Source of the DNA: an uncultured Clostridia bacterium
GTDB taxonomy: Bacteria > Bacillota > Clostridia > Oscillospirales > Acutalibacteraceae
Direction of reading: 5' to 3'
Length of the DNA stretch: 64,000 nucleotides
Assembly (NCBI GenBank): GCA_947166135.1
Contig: CAMVDB010000004.1
Location: 1 to 64,000, forward strand
The notes under the pieces are model-generated. The model saw nothing but the letters and a program-made list of their open reading frames with translations, did not search any database and was not told the DNA's origin. The first letter of the stretch is position 1, and each line of letters opens with the position of its first letter. Positions 56,744-64,000 of the stretch are shown here, in pieces. The position numbers and the translations under genes were made by a program.

Positions 56744-57346
56744 TCAAGCTTTGCCGGTTTTCTTTACTGCGTCGATGATCTTGACGACCACGGGGCTGAG
56801 GACGATGTTCACGCCCAGCTCAACGAGGAAGTTGACGCCGGTCAGACCGATGATGATGAAGGTCAGCAGATCGGAGCCGTTTGCCCATGCCGCCAGTGTT
56901 TCTCTGAAGAACAGCAGCATACCGATGATGAAGATACCGGTGTTGGCGATGGGGGAGATCAGCGCCGCTAAGATCACGCCGAGCAGCTTGTTTTTCTTTC
57001 CGACCAGCTCATACATCAGACCCGCTAAAAAGCCTGCGACGGCGGTTTTTAAGATACACAGCACCGTGCAGAGGAAGGGGTTGGCAGACCATACCATAAA
57101 GCCGCCCGGATCGCCGCCGGTGGCGCTCATGATGGTGACGATAACGCCCAGCACCGCGCCGAGATATGCGCCCGCGCCCTTACCGAACATAGCCGCGCCG
57201 ACGACGATCGGCACCAGCGCCAGCGTGATCGAGAAGGGTCCGAACTTGACGAAGGTGGTGAATATCTGCAGCACAATGATGATCGCTGTCAAAATTCCCA
57301 GAGCCGTCAGCTTGTAGACGTTGTTTTTCTTGCTTGTGTTTGACAT
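56744..57346 (-). CDS. ECF transporter S component (possible pantothenate transporter)
   Basis: About 200 aa, six TM; LTALGILTAIIIVLQIF...FSITLALVPIVVGAAMFGKGAGAYLGAVLG; adjacent to coaX. Confidence 0.82.
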   Translation of the reverse strand: MSNTSKKNNVYKLTALGILTAIIIVLQIFTTFVKFGPFSITLALVPIVVGAAMFGKGAGAYLGAVLGVIVTIMSATGGDPGGFMVWSANPFLCTVLCILKTAVAGFLAGLMYELVGKKNKLLGVILAALISPIANTGIFIIGMLLFFRETLAAWANGSDLLTFIIIGLTGVNFLVELGVNIVLSPVVVKIIDAVKKTGKA

Positions 57347-57373
57347 AAAATACCTCCTGCTGCCTCCCTCTTT

Positions 57374-57562
57374 TGCCGAGCAGAGCTCGCTTCGACGAGG
57401 TGAAGCGCAATTTTTGTCGCTCTTCAAAACGTCGAAGCAGCAGGGGGGTCCCCGAAAAGCCCCGCTTTTTGGGGAAGAGGAGAAGCAGCGGAGCGGGCGG
57501 GGAGTGATCCGCAAGGATCGCTCCTGCCGAGCAGAGCTCGCTTCGACGTGGTGAAGCGCAAT
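57374..57562. repeat. Element bounded by a 38-bp direct repeat (57374-57411 and 57525-57562) with GNRA-capped and GC-rich internal hairpins
   Basis: TGCCGAGCAGAGCTCGCTTCGACG(A/T)GGTGAAGCGCAAT twice, 1 mismatch; GGAGTGATCC-GCAA-GGATCGCTCC hairpin. Confidence 0.75.
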
Positions 57563-57568
57563 AATATA

Positions 57569-57695
57569 TGGTGAACGGTGAATTGTGAATGGTGAATGGT
57601 GTCGGGAAACGCTGCGCGTTTTGGATTTATATAGTATAAATCGGTTGAGGGCGCAGTCCTCCGTCAACTATTCACCATTAGTCATTCACCATTAA
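57569..57695. repeat. Element with inverted degenerate-heptamer ends (GGTGAAT)n abutting coaX
   Basis: Left TGGTGAACGGTGAATTGTGAATGGTGAATGG; right ATTCACCATTAGTCATTCACCATTAACC. Confidence 0.75.
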
Positions 57696-58468
57696 CCTCT
57701 TTGATTTTTTTCATAGATCAGGCGCAGACCCTCGAGGATGAGGTTCTCGCGGATGGTGATCTCGTGGCTGCAATAGGGGATGATGGTTTTGGCAAGTCCG
57801 CCTGTCGCGATGATACTGCATTTCTCGCCGAGCTCGTTCTCGATCCGGTCGATCATGCTGTCGATCATGCCTACCGTGCCCCATACGACGCCTGAGCGGA
57901 TACTCTTGTCGCTGTTGGTACCGATGACGGACTTCGGCGCGGTGAAGGCAACGCCCTGCAGCAGCGCCGTGTTCCTGGTCAGCGCCTCGAGCGAAACGGT
58001 CATACCGGGTGCGATCGCACAGCCTACCATGCTGCCGCGCTTATCGATCGCGCACCATACCGTCGCGGTGCCCATGCTGATGACGACGGCGGGCGCCTTG
58101 ATCAGCGCGTTCGCCGCTACGCACGCGACCACGAGGTCAGCGCCGAGGGTGGAAGGATCGTCGATACGGATATTCAGTCCCGTCTTGACGCCGGGGCCGA
58201 CGATGATCGGCTCTACGCCGAGGATATCGCGTACCGCGGCGTCGATCCTGCCGGTTACGAGCGGAACGACCGAGCTGATGATACAGCCGTCGAAATCGTC
58301 GCGGTGGATGCCCATCACGCGGATCAGTGAATAGAGCTCCACGCCGTATTCATCGGCGGTCTTAGCCTTTTCACACGAGATCGTCAGCGTGCGGATCAGT
58401 TCCTTGTCGTTGAAGATCCCGAACTTGATATTGGTGTTGCCGATATCGGCTGTCAGCAGCATATACAT
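57692..58468 (-). CDS. coaX: Type III pantothenate kinase
   Basis: MYMLLTADIGNTNIKFGIFND, GADLVVACVAANALIKAPAVVISMGTATVW, ATGGLAKTI. Confidence 0.94.
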   Translation of the reverse strand: MYMLLTADIGNTNIKFGIFNDKELIRTLTISCEKAKTADEYGVELYSLIRVMGIHRDDFDGCIISSVVPLVTGRIDAAVRDILGVEPIIVGPGVKTGLNIRIDDPSTLGADLVVACVAANALIKAPAVVISMGTATVWCAIDKRGSMVGCAIAPGMTVSLEALTRNTALLQGVAFTAPKSVIGTNSDKSIRSGVVWGTVGMIDSMIDRIENELGEKCSIIATGGLAKTIIPYCSHEITIRENLILEGLRLIYEKNQRG

Positions 58469-58654
58469 TTCGCTCCTTTCCGATGGGATTGTATCATAAT
58501 TTTTAGGTAGTTTCAATATAAATGACCGATTTTCGGCTTTTTTCACATAATGAAAAATATTACGCAGGATTTGTGGTAGAATATCGATGTATTCTGGAGT
58601 GGTGCGCAATGCTATCACTCCGCAAAAAAGCGCGAATTTTGGGGAGGCATAAGG

Positions 58655-59494
58655 ATGAATCAGGCAGAGAAGAGAAATCTGGAGATTCTCGCTTGCAAGG
58701 CGAGGATGGGTGCCATCATCGGTACGTTTCATGCTAAATCAGGACATCCGGGCGGTTCTTTGTCCGCGGCGGACATGTTCACCTATCTGTATTTCAAGGA
58801 GATGAATGTGGATCCCGCGAACCCTCAGTGGGCTGACAGAGACCGCTTTGTTTTATCAAAGGGCCATTGTTGCCCGAGCCTGTACGCCGTTCTGGCGCTC
58901 AAGGGCTATTTTGACTGGAAAGAGCTCGAGGTGCTCCGTCATGTGGGCGCGATGCTCCAGGGTCATCCCGATATGAAGGGTACCCCGGGTATCGATATGA
59001 GTTCCGGTTCTCTCGGACAGGGCGTTTCCGCCGCTTGCGGTATGGCGCTCGCCGCGAAGATCGATAAGAAGGATTACCGCGTTTATACCGTACTCGGCGA
59101 CGGCGAGTGCGAGGAAGGCGAGGTTTGGGAGGCGGCGATGTTCGCCGGTCATCACAACCTCGATAACCTGACCGTGATCGTGGACTGCAACGGTCTGCAG
59201 ATCGACGGTACTACCGAGGAGGTCGGCGGCGTAGAGCCGCTCGACACCAAGTTCGAGTCCTTCGGCTTTGACACCGTAATCATCGACGGTCACGACTTCG
59301 ACGCGATCGAGGGCGCGCTGGCTCAGGCGAAGGCTTCCGTTAAGCCCTTTGCGATCATCATGAAGACCATAAAGGGCAAGGGCGTTTCGTTTATGGAGAA
59401 CCAGGTAGGCTGGCACGGAAAGGCGACGAACGCCGATGAATTTAAGGTAGCGATGGCTGAGCTCGAGGCACAGCTCGCGGAACTGGAGGCGTAA
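58655..59494 (+). CDS. Transketolase N-terminal subunit (split gene)
   Basis: GHPGGSLSAADMFTYLYF, SKGHCCPSLYAVLA, GDGECEEGEVWEAAMFAGH. Confidence 0.94.
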   Translation: MNQAEKRNLEILACKARMGAIIGTFHAKSGHPGGSLSAADMFTYLYFKEMNVDPANPQWADRDRFVLSKGHCCPSLYAVLALKGYFDWKELEVLRHVGAMLQGHPDMKGTPGIDMSSGSLGQGVSAACGMALAAKIDKKDYRVYTVLGDGECEEGEVWEAAMFAGHHNLDNLTVIVDCNGLQIDGTTEEVGGVEPLDTKFESFGFDTVIIDGHDFDAIEGALAQAKASVKPFAIIMKTIKGKGVSFMENQVGWHGKATNADEFKVAMAELEAQLAELEA

Positions 59495-59495
59495 C

Positions 59496-60443
59496 ATGGC
59501 TGAGATCATTACCAAGGCGACCCGTGAGAGCTTCGGCGAGGCTCTGTGCGAGATGGCTGAGACCAATCCCGATATCATCGTACTGGACGCTGACCTCGCG
59601 GCGGCGACCAAGACTTCTATTTTCGGCGACGCTTACCCCGAGCGTTTCTTCGACTGCGGCATCGCCGAGGCGAACATGGTCGGCGTAGCGGCGGGACTCG
59701 CGGCATCCGGCAAGATCCCGGTAGCGGCTTCTTTCGCGATGTTTGCGACCGGACGTGCTTTTGAGCAGATCCGCAACTCCGTGGCTTATCCGAACCTCAA
59801 TGTCAAGATCGCGGGTTCCCACGCCGGCATCTCTACCGGTGAGGACGGCGCGACCCACCAGTGCTTAGAGGATATCGGTATTATGCGTACCATCCCCGGC
59901 ATGGTCGTTCTGAACCCTGCCGATCACTGGGAGATGAAGGCGGCTACCAAGGCGGCGCTCGAATACGAAGGTCCCGTCTATATTCGCTTAGGCAGATTGG
60001 CTGTCGACAGCTTCAACGACCCTGAGACCTACAAGTTCGAGTGGGGCAAGGGCATCACCCTGCGTGACGGCGCCGATATAACCGTCATCGCGACCGGTCT
60101 GTGCGTGCTCGAGAGCCTCAAGGCGGTGGATGAGCTGATTGCAGAGGGCAAGAGCGTTCGACTGATCAACATCCATACCATCAAGCCCATCGACCGCGAG
60201 ATCATCCTCAAGGCGGCTCAGGAGACCGGCAGGATCATCACCGTCGAGGAGCACAATGTCATCGGCGGCTTAGGCGACGCGGTATGCGAGGTCACTTCCT
60301 CCGAGTGCCCCGTTCCCGTTCGCAGAATCGGCGTATACGATGAGTTCGGCTACTCCGGCCCTGCTAAGGAGCTGCTCGATATCTTCGGCTTGACCGCTCC
60401 CAACATCAAGAAGGTCATCCTCGAGGAGCTTGATAAGAAATAA
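59496..60443 (+). CDS. Transketolase C-terminal subunit (split gene)
   Basis: VLDADLAAATKTSIF, FFDCGIAEANMVGVAAGLA, SHAGISTGEDGATHQCLEDIG. Confidence 0.94.
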   Translation: MAEIITKATRESFGEALCEMAETNPDIIVLDADLAAATKTSIFGDAYPERFFDCGIAEANMVGVAAGLAASGKIPVAASFAMFATGRAFEQIRNSVAYPNLNVKIAGSHAGISTGEDGATHQCLEDIGIMRTIPGMVVLNPADHWEMKAATKAALEYEGPVYIRLGRLAVDSFNDPETYKFEWGKGITLRDGADITVIATGLCVLESLKAVDELIAEGKSVRLINIHTIKPIDREIILKAAQETGRIITVEEHNVIGGLGDAVCEVTSSECPVPVRRIGVYDEFGYSGPAKELLDIFGLTAPNIKKVILEELDKK

Positions 60444-60449
60444 TGAATG

Positions 60450-60475
60450 TGCCCGCCTTGTAGGCGGGCATTTGT
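60450..60475 (+). terminator. Intrinsic terminator
   Basis: GCCCGCCTTGTAGGCGGGCATTTG. Confidence 0.65.
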
Positions 60476-60488
60476 ATAGGAGAAGTTT

Positions 60489-61439
60489 ATGAAGATTCTC
60501 ATTATCGCCACCGGCGGTACGATCGGTTCCGCCTTTGACGGCAGCAGCATCGACGTCATCCGCGACGGTAGCTGTCCTGTTGCCGAACGATACGCGTCGG
60601 AGTATCCGGATGTAAAATTTGATACGATAAACCCGCTGAATATTCTCAGTGAACGCCTCTCGGCAGATGATCTGACAATTCTTGCCGAAGTACTGCTGAC
60701 GACGGATTATTCCCGCTTTGACGGCGTGATCATCACAGCGGGCAGCGATAATCTCGCGTATTTGTCCGCTTTCATCGGTCTTTTATGCGCAGATAAAGAC
60801 GCTCCTGTCTGCATTGTCGCGACCAACATGATCCTGACCGATCCGCGCAGCAACGGTGAAGCGAACTTTGCCTGTGCGGTCGAGCTGATCCGACAGGGGA
60901 TCGCGGGCGTTTACGTTCCGTATCGCAACAGTGACGGCGTGATATATATCCACGAGGCGACTGATATCCGTCAGGCGGATATGTCTGATGATTTCTACGG
61001 CTTTCACGGTGCGTATGCTGTTTTCGACGGCTCTTTCCGTACCGTAAGGGAGCCGATTTTACAGAAGCTTCCCGCTGTTTTTGACCGTTACCACCTTCCG
61101 ATTATTCGCGATAACGTCCTGCTGATCCATCCCTATCCCTTGCAGGATTATTCGCGGTTCAGTATGGATGGGGTAAAGGCGGTTCTGCACACGCTGTACC
61201 ACAGCGCGACCCTAGACAGTTCGGCGGCTGAACGGTTTATCGGTTCTCTCGGTGAAACACCGCTGTTCCTCGCTTCCCTGCGATCTAATAGAAAGATCTA
61301 CGCGACTACCGCCGAGGCACTCGCGATGGGTGCGATTCCGTTGTATGATATCGCGCCCGAATGCGCGTATATGAAGCTCCTGCTCGCATGTGCGCAGGAA
61401 AAAATGCCGATCCGGGAATTTATGGAGGCGAAGAGATGA
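60489..61439 (+). CDS. L-asparaginase family protein
   Basis: KILIIATGGTIGSAFDG, GVIITAGSDNLAYLSAFIG. Confidence 0.85.
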   Translation: MKILIIATGGTIGSAFDGSSIDVIRDGSCPVAERYASEYPDVKFDTINPLNILSERLSADDLTILAEVLLTTDYSRFDGVIITAGSDNLAYLSAFIGLLCADKDAPVCIVATNMILTDPRSNGEANFACAVELIRQGIAGVYVPYRNSDGVIYIHEATDIRQADMSDDFYGFHGAYAVFDGSFRTVREPILQKLPAVFDRYHLPIIRDNVLLIHPYPLQDYSRFSMDGVKAVLHTLYHSATLDSSAAERFIGSLGETPLFLASLRSNRKIYATTAEALAMGAIPLYDIAPECAYMKLLLACAQEKMPIREFMEAKR

Positions 61440-62329
61440 AGAAACTCGCCTTTATTCCCGTGCTCCTCGCGGGTATCCTGTGGGGCTGTATCGGTATCTT
61501 CGTACGACATTACAACGCGCTGGGGCTGAGCTCCATGCAGACGGTCGTGATCCGCATCGTCCTCGCGGCAGTGATCTTCTCGCTTTTTGTACTGATTTAT
61601 AACCGAAAGCTGTTTAAAATCAGGCTGCGCGATCTGTGGATCTTCCTCGGCTCGGGCGTGATCAGCGTCGGGATCTTCACCTACTGCTACTTCACCTCGA
61701 TCGAGCTTAGCTCCCTGTCGGTTGCGGCGGTTCTGCTCTATACCGCGCCCGCCTTCGTCATGATCTTCTCCCTGATTTTCTTCAAGGAGAAACTGACAAT
61801 CCCGAAGGTGATCTCGCTGATCCTCGCGGTGCTCGGCTGTGCCATGACGACGGGAGTGATCGGCGGTAATCTGACCGTTACCCTTGCGGGCTTCCTGTTC
61901 GGGCTCGGTTCGGGCGTATGCTACGCGCTGTATTCGATCTTCTCGCGCTTTGCGCTCAACCGCGGCTACGAGCCCTTTACCGTCACACTCTACACCTTCA
62001 TTTTCGCGGCGGTCGTATCGGTCGCCGTGACGGATGTGCGACCCGTATGGACGGTGGTGACCGCCGATATCGGCAGTATCGGCTACGCGGTATTGTTTGC
62101 GTTGGTGTCGTGCGTGCTGCCGTATACCCTCTATACCGTGGGACTCAAGTATATTGCTTCGAGTACCGCGTCCATCATCGCGACGGTCGAGCCGGTTGTG
62201 GCGACGGTCGTCGGTGCGGTGATTTTCCGTGAGCCGATCGCCTTCCCGTTCGGTTATCTCGGCGTTGCGCTGGTATTCCTCTCGGTCGTATTGATCAACG
62301 TCAGATTCGGTAAGAAAACCGAAACATAA
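61436..62329 (+). CDS. EamA/DMT-family transporter
   Basis: About 10 TM helices; ILWGCIGIFVRHYNALGLSSMQTVVIRIVLAA; ATGA overlap with asparaginase. Confidence 0.9.
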   Translation: MKKLAFIPVLLAGILWGCIGIFVRHYNALGLSSMQTVVIRIVLAAVIFSLFVLIYNRKLFKIRLRDLWIFLGSGVISVGIFTYCYFTSIELSSLSVAAVLLYTAPAFVMIFSLIFFKEKLTIPKVISLILAVLGCAMTTGVIGGNLTVTLAGFLFGLGSGVCYALYSIFSRFALNRGYEPFTVTLYTFIFAAVVSVAVTDVRPVWTVVTADIGSIGYAVLFALVSCVLPYTLYTVGLKYIASSTASIIATVEPVVATVVGAVIFREPIAFPFGYLGVALVFLSVVLINVRFGKKTET

Positions 62330-62332
62330 AGC

Positions 62333-62358
62333 AATCCCCCGACTTCGGTCGGGGGATT
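62333..62358. terminator. Intrinsic terminator between convergent genes
   Basis: AATCCCCCGAC TTC GGTCGGGGGATT. Confidence 0.8.
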
Positions 62359-62364
62359 TTGCTG

Positions 62365-63885
62365 TTACTGATCCTTATTCTCTTCGTAGGTACGGGGTAC
62401 GCCGATGACGTAGGGGATCTCAATCATCGCCTCGAGTTTCTGGATCCATGTTGCATCGACAATCTCCAAGCCGTTGAGCTCGATGTCGCCTCTCAGGCTG
62501 AACATGCCGTCAGGGTCATCGTAAATACGGGACTCAATGCGCTGGATCCATGTTGCGTCGGTGATGTCGACCTCGCCGCTGCCGTCGGCGTCGCCGATCA
62601 GGTACTCGCCCTTGAACGGCTTGAAGTAGGAGGTCATCCACAGCGCGCGGTCGCTGCACCAGTTCTTGAGGAAGTCGAGGTTCTCCTGATAGGTCGGGAG
62701 GGGCTGTCTTGCGTAGTTGATCCACCACCTGCTGACCTTCCAGCCGGTCTGGGTGAAGTTGCGGTTGAAAACATCGGCGTATTCTGCGGCGTTCGTATCG
62801 AGGAAGCCGCCCTCGCGGCCAACGTTGTAGAAATGGGAGTAGTTATCCTGATAGACCTGATTCGCCTGTTCCGTAAACCAGTCTTGCTTGCACAGATATT
62901 TGAACAGCTGCTTGTCGTTGGCGTACGGCCCGTCGGTCAGCGCCGCCTTGCGATAGACGGGAGTCGCGGTCGGGCTGCCGCCCGCCATAGCGAAGTCATA
63001 GTCCCACGGAGGACCTGCGTACAGCTTGCCGTCCTTGTAGAAGAAGAACGCGGAGCTGAAGTCGAGGTCGACCGTCTTGACAAATTCGTTAAAGACATAG
63101 TAGGCGACAAAGGAGGGCATATCGATCTTTGCTTCGATCTCCTCCCGCGTACCGTTCATGATGGTGCCGGTGATATCGTCCATGACCCCTTGGATGTAGG
63201 CGAGCTGGGTCTCGTCCGGCTCGTCAGGCTCCTGCGCGACGAAGCGCAGTCCGTTGCTGGTGAAGTAGGTCGCGCCCTCGTCTACGCGGGTCGCCTCGAT
63301 CTCCACGAGGAAGTCCTTGATGTTGCTGTCGTCGTAATTATCGTCGATATTGATGCGATCCGCGCCCGCCTGGACAGGGACGGTCACGGTATAGGTGCCG
63401 CGGTAGGAGCCGTCGAGCCACAGCTCGGAGATCCGCTGCTTGGAAACGTATGGCAGACCCATGTCGGCGGCAAGGTGCAGCGCAGTGTAGTTGCGCAGCA
63501 GGGTGGGATCGTATGCGTCGGCGATCAGCGCCCACTTCTTGCCCTTGCCCATGCCGAGCACTTCTTTCTTTTTTGCAAACTTGAAGGTGAAGGGCTTCTT
63601 CTTGGTCGGACCGAAGGCGGAGGTGTTGCCGCGCACCTTGAACTGGACGTCGTCCTCGAGCACCGAGCCGTCGGTGTCGGTGATGACGATGCGCGCGTTG
63701 ACGTAGCCGTCCTCCTTAAGCAGGTCGGGGCCGTTGCCGTTCTCGGTAGTGACCGTGATCTGTGGTACCTGATAGACCTGTCCGGCGGAGTCTTCGACCT
63801 CTTCGGCAGAGGTGCTCAGCGTAGTGAATACCGCCACTGACGCGAGCATCGAAAGGCATAAGAGCAGGGAAACGATCCTTTTCAT
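62365..63885 (-). CDS. Secreted CotH-kinase-like protein with C-terminal dockerin
   Basis: VRGNTSAFGPTKKKPFTFKF, KKWALIADAYDPTLLRN, GPPWDYDFAMAGG; GDADGSGEVDITDATWIQRIE...GDIELNGLEIVDATWIQKLE. Confidence 0.9.
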   Translation of the reverse strand: MKRIVSLLLCLSMLASVAVFTTLSTSAEEVEDSAGQVYQVPQITVTTENGNGPDLLKEDGYVNARIVITDTDGSVLEDDVQFKVRGNTSAFGPTKKKPFTFKFAKKKEVLGMGKGKKWALIADAYDPTLLRNYTALHLAADMGLPYVSKQRISELWLDGSYRGTYTVTVPVQAGADRINIDDNYDDSNIKDFLVEIEATRVDEGATYFTSNGLRFVAQEPDEPDETQLAYIQGVMDDITGTIMNGTREEIEAKIDMPSFVAYYVFNEFVKTVDLDFSSAFFFYKDGKLYAGPPWDYDFAMAGGSPTATPVYRKAALTDGPYANDKQLFKYLCKQDWFTEQANQVYQDNYSHFYNVGREGGFLDTNAAEYADVFNRNFTQTGWKVSRWWINYARQPLPTYQENLDFLKNWCSDRALWMTSYFKPFKGEYLIGDADGSGEVDITDATWIQRIESRIYDDPDGMFSLRGDIELNGLEIVDATWIQKLEAMIEIPYVIGVPRTYEENKDQ

Positions 63886-63965
63886 AATCATCCTCATTTC
63901 GCTAATAATTTTTTTGTAATAGATCTAATCATACCACTTAAATCGATAAAAGGCAACATCTTTAT

Positions 63966-63997
63966 GAAAAACACGCGCCACCAGTCGATGGCGCGTG
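63966..63997 (-). terminator. Minus-strand intrinsic terminator for a gene beyond the window
   Basis: CACGCGCCA...TGGCGCGTG with TTTTT on the minus strand. Confidence 0.6.
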
Positions 63998-64000
63998 CCG

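Overview
The window looks like a chromosomal segment of an anaerobic, spore-forming Firmicute, probably Oscillospiraceae/Ruminococcus-like. That placement is inferred from spoIIAA-spoIIAB-sigF, dockerin/CotH/cohesin-like secreted proteins and SpoIIA-, RicT- and RqcH-type genes. I see about 55 protein-coding genes: a TagF-like polymerase, RqcH, AlkD, TrxB/TrxA, a DtxR-family regulator, MurE, a maltodextrin ABC transporter plus amylase, ProS, MetA, a FolC/RsmI block, HolB/RicT, HflX, FHA-RodA plus PBP2, an ECF sigma/anti-sigma pair, two L,D-transpeptidases, GlnS/GltX/SecA, two K+ uptake systems, CoaX, a split transketolase, asparaginase and a CotH-dockerin protein. I found no rRNA, tRNA, CRISPR array or autonomous transposase. 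The most unusual content is intergenic. (1) A ~260-bp element family has TACTAA...TTAGTA ends and 3-bp TNA target duplications; in two copies the left duplication is the stop codon of the upstream gene. Its copies differ by compensatory changes in at least three helices, so it looks like a mobile structured-RNA element. (2) A ~123-bp hairpin element sits inside intrinsic terminators; one copy has a 9-bp target duplication whose removal restores a perfect terminator. (3) A 220-bp duplicate of the glnS 3' end brackets an L,D-transpeptidase gene, resembling a mini-island that rebuilds the gene end. (4) Two elements have inverted ends made of degenerate heptamers, and a further element is flanked by 38-bp direct repeats and contains a GCAA-tetraloop hairpin. 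All calls come from reading the sequence and the supplied ORFs. No database searches were run.
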